DNA of 64,000 nucleotides from RUG369 sp050949645 (GCA_050949645.1 JBMNGC010000001.1:1426001-1490000); one strand, 5' to 3'. Positions 9,299 through 18,817 are shown, counted from the first letter of the stretch. The notes: generated by a model from the sequence alone, not told the origin. Numbers and translations: made by a program.

Positions 9299-9327
9299 GC
9301 CGAACCCAAAATCTTAGGTCCGGCTGA
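9299..9327 (-). terminator. Intrinsic terminator of the GH99-like gene
   Basis: CAGCCGGACC pairs imperfectly with GGTTCGGCTG on the minus strand and is followed by TTTTTATTTTT, about 30 bp after the stop. Confidence 0.7.
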
Positions 9328-9355
9328 AAGATCATTCGAGGTCAATAAGGAAGCG

Positions 9356-10594
9356 TCACTTCATGACGTCGCGGACAGCTTCAAGGTACTTGTAACCGTT
9401 AATCGTATCGGGCTCAAGGTAACTTCCTTCAGTCCATTCGTTCCAGCAGTTAATGTTGAAAATACCCGGATTCCTTGGATCGCTGAGAATGCGGTCTTTC
9501 GTCATTTGAAGAGCTGTTTTAAAGTTCTCGGGCGTGTTGTTGGAAATCGTATTGGTAAAAGGATAACCCCAGTTGCCGAAAGGATCGTCCTGACACGCGC
9601 GAGGGCTCGAATCCCATCCCATGGATACGTTCGGGATATATGGGATCGAGAATTCATCAAGCGCGCGATCCCAATGTTTGAAGTATTCGTCGCGAACCCA
9701 GTTGAAATCGGTCTGCTGTTCGTTAAGCGGAACGTGGTGAATCCAAACGTACGACGTTACGGAATCAAAGCCGAGTCCCTCGATGAGTTTGACAGGGTCG
9801 TCGATAGTTCCCTCTCCTGGGATATTCGGACGCCCCCAGTATACGGCGTTGAGGTGCAGATCAGGGAAGCCCGCCGCCTTGGTTTTCTCGCGGAATCGCT
9901 CAATCGCCGCCTTGGTTGCCTCGAAGGAACCGAAGTTCTCGCCGAACTTCGTCAGTTCATAGATAGAAAAATAGGGCGCGCCGTTGATCTTCCAATAATT
10001 GGGCTGTTTGAAATACTTCTCGATCACGAGATCGCAAATCTTGTCGAACGTCTCGGGCGTAACCTTGCCCGGATAAACAAGAGGACTGGGGACGTCCTTC
10101 CGTTTCGGAAAAATATCGATCCAGTCGTGATTGGCCCACATGAGCGCAAATTTTATTTTATCACGATTTTCCGCATGGAGAAAACCGTCGTCGATCGTTC
10201 TTTCCAGAAACGGCCCGTCGTCGTAATAGTACCAGTCGAAGAGAAAAACGTCGATCCCATAGGTCGCCGCCGCGTCGATTTTTTGCTCCATGTCGCGTGG
10301 ATTCGCTTCGTCGGTATAGCCCCAAAGGGGAACCTTCGGTTGCTGATGTCCTTCAAAACGCGGCTTGGCATTCTTTGCCAATTCCCATTCCGTCCAGCCT
10401 TTACCGAGGCGTTCCTCATTCCGCTTGTCGAGGTGATAGTTGCCAAAGTAATAGGAAACGACCTCTATTTTTTCGTCTGAATCCGCACACTTTACGTCCT
10501 GAGCGCAAGCGCTTCCAGGTAGAGCGCACAGCGCAAACGTCGCAAGCGCGACGTTCAGGAGCGCTGCAAAAGAAGAAACATGCGAAAGTCTCAT
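9356..10594 (-). CDS. Secreted GH99-like (WbsX-type) glycoside-active protein
   Basis: About 412 residues. A signal peptide (AALLNVALATFALCALPGSACAQ) precedes a TIM-barrel domain starting EVVSYYFGNYHLDKRNEERLGKGWTEWELAKNAKP. The motifs YGIDVFLFDWYYYDDGPFLERTI, FALMWANHDWIDIF and GIFNINCWNEWTEGSYLEPD are the hallmarks of the WbsX/GH99-like family found in glycan loci. Family members are thought to act on mannose-containing glycans, but the substrate is inferred, not shown. ATG at 10594 has AAAGGGC 6 nt upstream and begins exactly at the signal peptide; the longer ORF start at 10681 adds a non-signal extension. Confidence 0.85.
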   Translation of the reverse strand: MRLSHVSSFAALLNVALATFALCALPGSACAQDVKCADSDEKIEVVSYYFGNYHLDKRNEERLGKGWTEWELAKNAKPRFEGHQQPKVPLWGYTDEANPRDMEQKIDAAATYGIDVFLFDWYYYDDGPFLERTIDDGFLHAENRDKIKFALMWANHDWIDIFPKRKDVPSPLVYPGKVTPETFDKICDLVIEKYFKQPNYWKINGAPYFSIYELTKFGENFGSFEATKAAIERFREKTKAAGFPDLHLNAVYWGRPNIPGEGTIDDPVKLIEGLGFDSVTSYVWIHHVPLNEQQTDFNWVRDEYFKHWDRALDEFSIPYIPNVSMGWDSSPRACQDDPFGNWGYPFTNTISNNTPENFKTALQMTKDRILSDPRNPGIFNINCWNEWTEGSYLEPDTINGYKYLEAVRDVMK

Positions 10595-10690
10595 AAAAAG
10601 CCCTTTATACTCTGGTGGTCTTGATAGTAGGTTATGCGAACAACCAATGATTTGAAAAGCGTCCGTACGCTTCGCCACCATTGTATAGAG

Positions 10691-12115
10691 TCAAAGCTTT
10701 CGACGCAACTTCCGCCGTTTACCCTGATTCTGAGCCGGTTGCTGATTGCCGTCGTCTTCTTGCGGCGGAGCGTTGGCTGACTTTGTCTTCGACTTGCGAG
10801 ACGCTGATTTTTTTGAAGTATTTTTAGTTTTCTTAGGCGTCTTCTTTGGCTTTTGTGCCGTTCTTTTCTCCGCCTTAGTGGTAAGGGTTGAAAAGATAAG
10901 AAAGATTAAAATTGCAACAACGGCAAGGACGCCTAGAAACGCCAATATGGGAAGCCACTGAACGGAATCAGTCGTTTGCGCCGAGGCAGGGTCAAAATAA
11001 GGACGGAGTCGCGCATTCTGCAAAATTTGTCGCAAGGTTGCGTAAACTCCGGCAAGGGAGCAGTCGCAGAAGAGCATCGTGACCGCCAAGGAACGACCGC
11101 TTAACTTCCTCAGCCGGTATAGCAGAAAGAAGAAGAACGGCAAGATCATCGAGGCGCCGATCCCGCCTAGCAAAAGATTCCAGAGAAGCGGTCTCCAGTT
11201 TTCGTCATGCTGGAGAGCGGCGGAAGACTCAAGCGCATATTTGCCAATTGCGGCGGCAGCGATAAGAAGTCCTGGCAACAACAGGAAGAATGCGATGGAC
11301 GTTGCGCGCGATATATACGCTTCCGAGTTTTCATGAATCAGCTTAAGCGGAGCGCGTTTCTTCTTACCCTTCTCTTTTTCCTCAACGTTTTCCGCCTCGT
11401 GAAGACGCGATTGTTCTTCGGGAGTGAGTTTACGTGGGCCGCGATAAAGATAGTAGGCGTCGAAGACAAACCACGTCGCCAACGCGAAGAAGCCGATTCC
11501 AACGACGCTGACAAAGCGGATAAGGATCGAGAGATCGTACCAATAGACTCCCAAACCGCTTGCCGTTCCGGCGCCGCCCAACAAGAGTCCGCCCAAAGAT
11601 TCCGACGAACTTGCCCAGACGCTCTCCCACTCATAAGGTCGCTCAAAGAAGACCCAGAAGCTCGAGTGGATCAGTCCAACAACGACGTAACAGCATGTCG
11701 CAACGCATGCGTAAAAGGCGGTCCGCCAGATACGCTCCGCGCGCGCCCTCGACGCTGCCAGACAACTTGCGTAGTAGCCGACAAGAAGCGCCAAAAGAAT
11801 CGCGAGCCAATGTCCTCCTAAAAGGATGGCTGACGTATAAAACGCCTTGGGATACGCGAATTGCGTAAAGAGAAGCGGTAAAAAGCCAAAGCAGACTCCA
11901 CCCGCAACGAGAATGGGAACCTGTTGAAAGAACCGCTGCGCTAGGCGTTTGGAGGCGGCGCGGCCCGGAATCCATAACAGGATTGAGACTGGCAGTCCGA
12001 CAAGCCATAGTCCCATTGGGAGGAGATGTAACGCAAATCCCAGAGTTTTAAAGAGTTCGATGAACCAGTACGGAGCAGACGCACCCTGGAAGGAAGCGAC
12101 GTCAAAAACAGGCAT
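10691..12115 (-). CDS. Polytopic membrane protein with Lys-rich cytoplasmic tail, unknown function
   Basis: 474 residues. About eight to ten hydrophobic helices cover residues 20-410, including GFLPLLFTQFAYPKAFYTSAILLGG, a pattern I associate with uncharacterised respiratory-chain-like membrane proteins. A charged loop (EAENVEEKEKGKKKR) sits near residue 245. The last about 65 residues are almost entirely Lys/Ser/Thr/Ala/Gln (KKTPKKTKNTSKKSASRK), resembling the tails of the HhH protein at 61476. ATG at 12115 has GGAG 7 nt upstream. It lies between a TetR regulator and a secreted GH99-like protein on the same strand and may be co-transcribed with them. No enzyme assignment is possible. Confidence 0.75.
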   Translation of the reverse strand: MPVFDVASFQGASAPYWFIELFKTLGFALHLLPMGLWLVGLPVSILLWIPGRAASKRLAQRFFQQVPILVAGGVCFGFLPLLFTQFAYPKAFYTSAILLGGHWLAILLALLVGYYASCLAASRARAERIWRTAFYACVATCCYVVVGLIHSSFWVFFERPYEWESVWASSSESLGGLLLGGAGTASGLGVYWYDLSILIRFVSVVGIGFFALATWFVFDAYYLYRGPRKLTPEEQSRLHEAENVEEKEKGKKKRAPLKLIHENSEAYISRATSIAFFLLLPGLLIAAAAIGKYALESSAALQHDENWRPLLWNLLLGGIGASMILPFFFFLLYRLRKLSGRSLAVTMLFCDCSLAGVYATLRQILQNARLRPYFDPASAQTTDSVQWLPILAFLGVLAVVAILIFLIFSTLTTKAEKRTAQKPKKTPKKTKNTSKKSASRKSKTKSANAPPQEDDGNQQPAQNQGKRRKLRRKL

Positions 12116-12193
12116 TTACAAACTCCAATAGCTCCGTGAAGGGGCAAAATGACCTATAGGGCGCCTTTGCATGATAAAAAAGGCGTTCATTTG

Positions 12194-12832
12194 TCAAGCG
12201 CGGCGGCGTTTTACGGAACTTTGCACGGTTGATTGCGGTTGCAAAAGACAATCGTTCACACTGAAATCAATCAACGCAAGACATTCTTCGCGCGTCATCG
12301 TGTCCGTCACGGTCAGATTCAACACGTACGCCTCGATAATGCTATACATACGCCCCGCTATCAATTCAGGTTTGCCGGGGCGAAAAACTCCTCGCTCGAT
12401 TCCCTCTGTAATGAGTCGCGTGAGCAGGAATCTAAACCCAAAGGTGCGCGACTGAGCCTTTTTGCGCACATTGCCGCCTGATAATTTCAGCGACGTCAGA
12501 TAGTCCAGGACGACAGACATAAACACTTTGTTATCGTCGAGCAATCTGACGGTCAAATGAAGAATGCGACGCATCTTCTCACTGATCGTCATATTGGGCC
12601 GATTGATAACTTTTCTGATGGTATTCGACATCTTATCAGTCGCAAGTTTGATTGCGTAGATAAAGATCTGATCCTTATCTTTAAAATATCTGTAGATCGA
12701 GGTCCTAGAGATACCGCATCGACTAGCAATTTTCTGGTAGGTTACGCCGTCGAAGCCTTCCTCGGCAAAGAGCTCAAACGCGCGTTCTAGAATCAAGACG
12801 CGACGCTGATAATGATCTACTTGTACTGACAT
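12194..12832 (-). CDS. TetR/AcrR-family transcriptional regulator
   Basis: 212 residues, the standard family length. The N-terminal helix-turn-helix reads RRVLILERAFELFAEEGFD, then GVTYQKIASRCGISRTSIYRYFKDKDQIF, a textbook TetR DNA-binding domain. The remaining helical part would bind an unknown ligand. GGAGAACA precedes the ATG. It is first in a same-strand run with the membrane protein at 10691 (78 bp downstream), a natural candidate target. The effector cannot be predicted. Confidence 0.92.
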   Translation of the reverse strand: MSVQVDHYQRRVLILERAFELFAEEGFDGVTYQKIASRCGISRTSIYRYFKDKDQIFIYAIKLATDKMSNTIRKVINRPNMTISEKMRRILHLTVRLLDDNKVFMSVVLDYLTSLKLSGGNVRKKAQSRTFGFRFLLTRLITEGIERGVFRPGKPELIAGRMYSIIEAYVLNLTVTDTMTREECLALIDFSVNDCLLQPQSTVQSSVKRRRA

Positions 12833-12983
12833 TGTTCTCCAAGCGCTCTTTCTGAGTCGCGCTTAATACCAGGAGCGCCTTGAACTCCCATCGACAAAAA
12901 TGCGCCGACGCCGTCAGACGTCGACGCGTCGCATTATAAAGAAAGATCAAAATTTTTCCAACGCTAAAACGTTGAAAGCCGCG

Positions 12984-13022
12984 CGTATCCTTCTCGCGTT
13001 TCAGCAACGCGAGAAGGATACG
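12984..13022 (-). terminator. Strong hairpin at the end of the ABC operon
   Basis: A perfect 17-bp inverted repeat (12984-13000 with 13006-13022, 5-nt loop) begins 8 bp after the stop of the 794-aa gene. No T-run follows on either strand, so it may stabilise the 3' end or act with Rho rather than terminate intrinsically. Confidence 0.6.
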
Positions 13023-13030
13023 ACGTCGAA

Positions 13031-15415
13031 TCAGGTCCCGCTAATGAGCGGAAGAAAGTCATTCAGGGGGAAATCCTCTGGTAACGACTCGCCGTTCTTC
13101 TGAAGCTCAGCCTGATATTCTTGAACGACGTTGAGGAGCTGACCCGTAAGTTCCGACGTGGTATCGTACTTAAGCACGGGGGCAGTCTCGACAACCTTGG
13201 CCCAAAGCGAAACTTCTTGCTCAAGGAATTCGAGGTTCTTTTCTACGTCGTTCATACGTTCAATTTCCAGCTTTTCGATCTGCTGGTAATTGTCGTCGCG
13301 CTTCTGGATCATAAATTCAACGAAGTTCCTGGAAGGATAGTTGCTGAAGACGCCCGACTGTTTTGCAAGTTCGAACTCGTTTGCAGACATACCCTCCCAC
13401 GCTTGAACCCAAAGCTTCGTCGTGTTGAAGATCGAATCAATTCCCTCCGGAAGCGGACCAAGTTCGAAAATCTTGAAGTCCGCGTTGAAATGGCTCCAAC
13501 CGGTCAGGAGCAATTCAGCGTCGTCTCGCGCCTTTTTGAAATCCCCCTCTTCGATTGTCTTGGCGATATAGGCTTCCGCCTTCGCCGCTTCCTTCAGACG
13601 CGCTTCGACGCGTTCGTCGCGACGGATAACGTCCTGGAAGGAGAATTCCGCCGGGAACGCCTTTTCAAGCTGCTCAAGGACGATGAGATACTTCTCAGCC
13701 TCGTCCATGAGCTCCGATTGCATCTGAGGCAAGTATTTCAGGTAGGAAAAATCGTCTCGATCGAGCAACGCGACCCAGGAATCGAAAGATGCAAGAAACT
13801 CCTTGTCCGCTTCTTCCGGCTGACCGTCATAGTAACAGTCGCGAACCGCCTGACGATGTTCGCGAGCTTTACGCGCTTCCGCGGTCTGCTCAAAGGCGAC
13901 CTGCGCTTCGTGGTAGTCGGCGCCCATGATATCGCGGAACATTCGCGAGAAGCTCTCTTCCGCCGAGATCTTCTGCATCTCAGCGACGATATCTCGCGCT
14001 TCAGCGGCTTTTTCGGGAACCGCGAGAGAAGCAAGAACTTCCGGCGTCGTCCTGAGAAGTTGGGCCGCTCGAGGTCGCCATTCGTTGAGAAGTTCAAACG
14101 CCGCCGAACGATCCTTCCTCTCGTCCTCGGTCATGAGAATCTCGGGACGTTCCGCAATGGCGCGTAAGTCTTCGTCGATGAAAGTCATACGAAGATCGTA
14201 AAGCTTCTGGCGCCAGTTGTCCCATTCCGGCTGCTCGCCATATTGACCGTCAAGATAGGCGCGCACGACGCGCGAGGGAAAACTATCTTTACCGAGGTGG
14301 TAGTCGTTCTCATCAATCGGGTCAATGATAAGCTCGTACATTGAGGCGCGCTGCTTGTCGTCGAGCTCATTATTCCAACGATCCCAGATAACCGTCTCGC
14401 GAGTCTCGCCTTCGGGGAGGAAGGAAACAAGCTGATCCTCGTAGTCCTTGAGCTCTTTAGCCGCCTCGCGCTGGAGCGCAAGAGACGTCTCCCGGTACTT
14501 GTCCGGGTTAGCTTTGTCTTGAATGGTCGTCGTTACAACCTTGTTAGAATACAGTTCCCAGTCTTCTTGAGCAAGCTTCCACGCTTTGGCGCAGTTCTCT
14601 TCGTCGAAGACAGGCGTGTTCGTCTTATTGACGCCGCAACCGTCGATGCTGATCCATTCGGCGAAGCGAATACGGTTCAGAGGCGCGCGACCAAAGAAGA
14701 GAAGACGCGTCTCTTTCCCGATATCGCCGTTGTGGTTCTCATAGAGGTCTTCCGCTCTCTTATAGAACGCATGACCGAGCAGCCAGTTGTCGCGATAGGA
14801 AACAAAAATCTCTTGTTCAGCCTGACGCGCAGCAAACTCGTCGTCTTCGCGGAACAGGCGACGGTACTGCTTCTTTTCGTCGGCGATGCCGACCTTCTGC
14901 GAAATATTCCAACCTGCGCGGACGTAGAGCTTAGGAGCGGTACGGTTATAGACCGTGCCGCGCTGCACAAACTCGAAGCCCCGGATAACCCAGCGGTAAC
15001 GTTCACGATAGTCGTCAAACATCGCGGACGCGTTATAGGCAAGCGACCAGCCGACATAGTCCCAAATCGTGATGAAGTGGGGTTCGAGCGTAATGATCTG
15101 ATTTGCCGTCGCGATGACGTTATCCCAGTCGGCTCGTTTCTCATATTCCTGAGAACGGTTCCACAGGAGCGAAATTGCAACGCCTCGCATCCCGAAGGTC
15201 GCAAGCTTGACGGCGCTCCCAGCAGGATCGATCTTTCCAAGATTCGCCTCAGAAAGGCCGCTTTCAGATCGCATTTCCGCAAGTTTGCCGCCGCTCGAAG
15301 TCGCGCCGTCCTGTTGACGCTGCGACGGACTGCCGAGACGATACAAGGGGAAAAGCAGGATCGCGATCAGGACAAGGTACGTAATCTTTCGATAAAATAA
15401 CGTTTGTTGCGTCAT
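13031..15415 (-). CDS. Membrane-anchored helical-repeat protein of an ABC transport operon
   Basis: 794 residues. One N-terminal membrane anchor (KITYLVLIAILLFPLYRLG) precedes a conserved segment AVKLATFGMRGVAISLLWNRSQEYEKRADWDNV. A TPR-like pattern follows (ANQIITLEPHFITIWDYVGWSLAYNASA), then a long Glu/Arg/Lys-rich helical body lasting to the end. No enzyme motif is visible. It overlaps the upstream permease gene by 4 bp and so is translationally coupled to it. Its product probably works with the permease/ATPase on the outer face of the membrane. I know of similar planctomycete genes beside ABC-2 transporters but no characterised member. Confidence 0.7.
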   Translation of the reverse strand: MTQQTLFYRKITYLVLIAILLFPLYRLGSPSQRQQDGATSSGGKLAEMRSESGLSEANLGKIDPAGSAVKLATFGMRGVAISLLWNRSQEYEKRADWDNVIATANQIITLEPHFITIWDYVGWSLAYNASAMFDDYRERYRWVIRGFEFVQRGTVYNRTAPKLYVRAGWNISQKVGIADEKKQYRRLFREDDEFAARQAEQEIFVSYRDNWLLGHAFYKRAEDLYENHNGDIGKETRLLFFGRAPLNRIRFAEWISIDGCGVNKTNTPVFDEENCAKAWKLAQEDWELYSNKVVTTTIQDKANPDKYRETSLALQREAAKELKDYEDQLVSFLPEGETRETVIWDRWNNELDDKQRASMYELIIDPIDENDYHLGKDSFPSRVVRAYLDGQYGEQPEWDNWRQKLYDLRMTFIDEDLRAIAERPEILMTEDERKDRSAAFELLNEWRPRAAQLLRTTPEVLASLAVPEKAAEARDIVAEMQKISAEESFSRMFRDIMGADYHEAQVAFEQTAEARKAREHRQAVRDCYYDGQPEEADKEFLASFDSWVALLDRDDFSYLKYLPQMQSELMDEAEKYLIVLEQLEKAFPAEFSFQDVIRRDERVEARLKEAAKAEAYIAKTIEEGDFKKARDDAELLLTGWSHFNADFKIFELGPLPEGIDSIFNTTKLWVQAWEGMSANEFELAKQSGVFSNYPSRNFVEFMIQKRDDNYQQIEKLEIERMNDVEKNLEFLEQEVSLWAKVVETAPVLKYDTTSELTGQLLNVVQEYQAELQKNGESLPEDFPLNDFLPLISGT

Positions 15416-17307
15416 TTGGCCACCTCGCGATTTCTAAGAATAACATAACCTGCTACGAAGAGCGGGAACACGAAGGACAGCGTCGTCAAAAGATGCACGG
15501 CGATCGAATTCCAAGGAATATTGTATCCGTTCGCGACGCAATCTGCGTAATAGTTGAAGTCGCTAAATGACGGCAACGCCAGCCCGATTATGCTCATGAA
15601 AGCGCTCGCGACGCGGTCAAACGCCTGACCCAGATGCGTCGAGAAGGTATTCGGGAGATCGACCATCATATTTTCATGGGTTACAAGACGGTTGATCGAT
15701 TCGATTGGACCGCCGCCAAGAGCCTGGAGGTGCGCAATGTCGAGGAACATCTTCTTGCAGAAGCCCGTAACAAGGATACCAAACGTCGAAACCATCGCCA
15801 CAGGTCCGCTCAGGAACGTGCTGAACAGAACGCCAAAGGAGATGAGAATCAGCATCTGCTGCCAAACGCCAAGGTATCCCTTAACGAAATTAAAGAAGAC
15901 GTTTGCGTCGGCGGTGCGCAGATAGAGGTCGGGACCAGCCGCGCCAAAGTATTGCTGGTTGTCGAGGCACTGAAGCCAAATTTCAAGTTGGCCGTCAACG
16001 ACAAAATCTTCGAAAAGATTGTACGTTTCCTTCTGAGGAAGCTCGGTGATCGGCAGAGCTTCGAAAGACGACGTGTCGCTCATCTTCTTGACGAGCCACG
16101 GTCGATTCTTCACCTTAGATTTATCGATCTCAACTGGAACGTGCAACGCCTTTGTCGTGTACTTCTCGGAGTTGAAGACATGCGTTTCCGCCGTCAGTCC
16201 CGTCACTGGGTTGCGAACATAGAGCGCGCCCATGATCGTTTCCTCAATATTACCCATATGGGAACGGAACACGCTGATCGTCATTTCGACAGGCAGACCG
16301 TTTTGAAACTTCGCGGGCGTGACGTCGTTGAAGGTCCAGATAATCGCCTCGTCGGTCGCGCCGGCAATATAGCTTCGGTATTCCCACTCTTCCCCGACGT
16401 TGATGCCTCGTTCACGTTCAAAGCTATCGGCGTTACGGAACTTGATCTTACCATAGACCGGAACCTTCGCCTGCATAGACCCTTGCGCTTGGCCTACCTT
16501 ATAGCGAACGATTCCGCCTGTAAGGTCTTCGGTGACCGAGTGAGTGTGCTTGTTTTCCTCCATAACGCGCAACGTGCCGTTGGCGTATTTCTCCACCATA
16601 TGTTTATGGCCGTTCGCAAGTCGAGTATATCCCTTAGCAATGACGGTTTCAGGACGAAGAGTAGCCGGATCGTCGTCAGTCACATAGGTCAAGTCCTCGC
16701 GGTCGTTGAGGATATGAGTATGACTGAGCGTGCTGGAAACGAAGAAATAGCTACAGAAAGCCATCAGCAGCAGGATCGCGGTGCCAATGGCGCTCACGCC
16801 AATAATTCGTCCGAGGACAATTTCGCTCGAACGAATCGGTTTTGTCACAAGGGTGAAGATTGTCTTCGTTTTAAAATCGGCCGGCAAACTCAGCGCGCTA
16901 AGGAACAGCGCGAGAAGCAAAACAAGGTAAGTCGTTGTCTGATAGACAAAAGAGGTGACAAGGCGCGCGGGGTCCTTACTGCTCGGATCCAGGAACCAGC
17001 CCGCAAACATAAGGACGAGGAGAAAGACAATGCATACGACGACGACCTTCTTACGGATCGATTCGCGAATAGTCAAACGCGCCATCGCAAAGCATCGTTT
17101 CCATGAGAAGCGCGACAAATCCTGCAACGCGTCGCCGATCGCCTTTCCTATCGACTGACCGCCGCCTTTGGCGCCTTTTCGTACCAAAAGAAGAATAAAG
17201 GTGACGATAAAGGCAAGCGCGGTCAAAGCGACGACAGCGATGAGCCAGTTAAGCGCCGCTGGTCCAATCCATTCAAGGAACGGCGGAATAGGATGTTCTA
17301 GAATCAT
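15412..17307 (-). CDS. ABC-2 permease with large extracytoplasmic domain
   Basis: 631 residues. The first TM segment lies at about residues 17-40. The ABC-2 core opens with ARLTIRESIRKKVVVVCIVFLLVLMFAGWFLD, then TKTIFTLVTKPIRSSEIVLGRIIG. About 300 residues between TM helices, from roughly 210 to 495, form a hydrophilic domain (HTHILNDREDLTYVTDDDPATLRPE onward) with beta-sheet character (FRNADSFERERGINVGEEWEYR). Four or five C-terminal TM helices follow. The gene overlaps the ATPase gene upstream and the 794-aa gene downstream by 4 bp each, so all three are translationally coupled. This is more complex than a plain gliding/NosY-type permease; the substrate is unknown. Confidence 0.85.
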   Translation of the reverse strand: MILEHPIPPFLEWIGPAALNWLIAVVALTALAFIVTFILLLVRKGAKGGGQSIGKAIGDALQDLSRFSWKRCFAMARLTIRESIRKKVVVVCIVFLLVLMFAGWFLDPSSKDPARLVTSFVYQTTTYLVLLLALFLSALSLPADFKTKTIFTLVTKPIRSSEIVLGRIIGVSAIGTAILLLMAFCSYFFVSSTLSHTHILNDREDLTYVTDDDPATLRPETVIAKGYTRLANGHKHMVEKYANGTLRVMEENKHTHSVTEDLTGGIVRYKVGQAQGSMQAKVPVYGKIKFRNADSFERERGINVGEEWEYRSYIAGATDEAIIWTFNDVTPAKFQNGLPVEMTISVFRSHMGNIEETIMGALYVRNPVTGLTAETHVFNSEKYTTKALHVPVEIDKSKVKNRPWLVKKMSDTSSFEALPITELPQKETYNLFEDFVVDGQLEIWLQCLDNQQYFGAAGPDLYLRTADANVFFNFVKGYLGVWQQMLILISFGVLFSTFLSGPVAMVSTFGILVTGFCKKMFLDIAHLQALGGGPIESINRLVTHENMMVDLPNTFSTHLGQAFDRVASAFMSIIGLALPSFSDFNYYADCVANGYNIPWNSIAVHLLTTLSFVFPLFVAGYVILRNREVAK

Positions 17308-18203
17308 TTCGAGCCTTCTCCTCCACGAACGCGTTTACCAGGACGCGCTTCGCTTTCCTCAATAATGTTATGGAAGAGCTCTTCAAGAGAGGTCGTCGGA
17401 TTGCCGCAGAAGAGGAGCTCCGACTTATCGTCTTCGATAATCTTTTCAATCTTTTGCTTCGCGTCGTCGCTCAGGCCGGAAACGCGGAATTCCGTTTGGT
17501 CGACGACTTTGAGGAGATCGTCGACGCGCCCAAGTTCCTTAAGCTCGCCATGATAGAGAATGCCGATGCGGTCGCACACGTCCTGAATGTCGCCAAGGAG
17601 GTGACTCGACATGATAATCGTCTTACCCTGCTCCTTGAGCTTAAGGATCGTGTCCTTCATATTGCGAGTGCCGATCGGGTCGAGACCGCTCGTCGGCTCG
17701 TCGAGAAGAATAAGATCGGGGTCGTTGATAAGAGCCTGGGCGAGACCGATACGTCGCGTCATTCCCTTGGAGTATTCGCGAAGCTGACGCTTATTAGACA
17801 GATCGAGACCGACCATCTGAATAAGCGTCGAAATGCGCTGACGACGAACCGCTGACGGAATCTTGAAGAGACGACCGTAGAAGTCAAGCGTTTCTTCCGC
17901 GTTCAGAAAACGATAGAGGTAGGACTCTTCGGGGAGATAGCCTATGCGTTCGTTTTTGGCGACGTCAGACGCGGGACGTCCGAAAATGTTGACCTCGCCG
18001 CTCGTGGGGAAAAGAAGCCCCAAGAGAAGCTTGATCGTCGTCGTTTTACCGGAACCGTTAGGACCGAGGAGACCAAAAATCTCGCCGCGATGAATTTCAA
18101 GATCCAAAGCCTTAAGCGCGCGAACCTTCTGACGTCCCCAGAAGTCGCGATAAGTTTTGGTAAGGTTTTTAGTTTCGACAATGACGTCGGATTCAGTTCC
18201 CAT
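17304..18203 (-). CDS. ABC transporter ATP-binding protein
   Basis: 299 residues. Walker A GPNGSGKT (about residue 49), Q-loop YLPEES, signature YSKGMTRRIGLAQ, Walker B LILLDEPTSGLDP and the H-loop MSSHLLGD are all intact, as in the CcmA/NatA branch of ABC ATPases that partner ABC-2 permeases. The C-terminal 70 residues are a helical extension (DDAKQKIEKIIEDDKSE). First gene of the three-gene coupled operon ending at 13031; its stop overlaps the permease start by 4 bp. Confidence 0.93.
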   Translation of the reverse strand: MGTESDVIVETKNLTKTYRDFWGRQKVRALKALDLEIHRGEIFGLLGPNGSGKTTTIKLLLGLLFPTSGEVNIFGRPASDVAKNERIGYLPEESYLYRFLNAEETLDFYGRLFKIPSAVRRQRISTLIQMVGLDLSNKRQLREYSKGMTRRIGLAQALINDPDLILLDEPTSGLDPIGTRNMKDTILKLKEQGKTIIMSSHLLGDIQDVCDRIGILYHGELKELGRVDDLLKVVDQTEFRVSGLSDDAKQKIEKIIEDDKSELLFCGNPTTSLEELFHNIIEESEARPGKRVRGGEGSK

Positions 18204-18817
18204 TGAATCGCCTCGTTAAAAGTTAAATAAAGACGTCGTTTTGCTTTATAATGATATGAAAACCAAGCCTTCGCGTCGCCGCCTGCCAGGCATGCATGAA
18301 TAATGATTCCTGCCGCGCGCCATGACGTTCGTTCGAAAGACGTTTTTGTCAGATGCAAATACGCCGCAGGCATTCCGAACGTGCAACTGATAATCCGGAA
18401 GACGCGACCACGCTGCAAAACGAGAGCGGAGCGCGTCGCCCTTCATCGCTCCCCCGAACTAAACGTCTTGATGCGTCTCTACGCAAACGCCGGTTCGGGC
18501 AGCGCGCTACGACGACCCATTATTACTTATTTCCTTCTGTTTGTCTATAATGCACGAGAAAAAACCTTCCGTTTTTATACCCAAGCTGCGCTAATAAGCA
18601 CAACCTGACGCGTGTTTTTCGTAAAACGCGCGCTCAACTCCAACAATTCGGAAGCTCCGCTTGTAAAAACAGGGACGCGCATATAGAATGGCAAAACGTG
18701 TAAAACGACGCGGTTGACGCAACGTTCGCCGTCTTGATCTTCATACGCCAGCCGGTTCGTCCCGTCGGCAGACACGGCGCCGATTCAACGATTTTATACT
18801 AGAACGAAGGAACTATG
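18204..18817. other. Long gene-free divergent region
   Basis: About 610 bp between the divergent ABC operon and the UDP-sugar pyrophosphorylase gene. It contains a TATAAT at 18545-18550 without a good -35, the better promoter at 18661, and scattered short inverted repeats. No credible ORF, tRNA or known riboswitch was recognised, but the length leaves room for a small RNA. Confidence 0.4.
18661..18689 (+). promoter_or_regulatory. Putative promoter of the UDP-sugar pyrophosphorylase gene
   Basis: TTGTAA, 17-bp spacer, TAGAAT. The predicted leader is about 120 nt. Confidence 0.45.

Noticed and set aside
13121..14167. 348-aa plus-strand ORF opposite the 794-aa protein gene
   Set aside because: Antisense shadow; the minus-strand gene has a coupled operon context and better coding character.
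15634..17106. 490-aa plus-strand ORF opposite the ABC permease
   Set aside because: Antisense shadow of a clear permease; composition is Arg/His-rich and without motifs.
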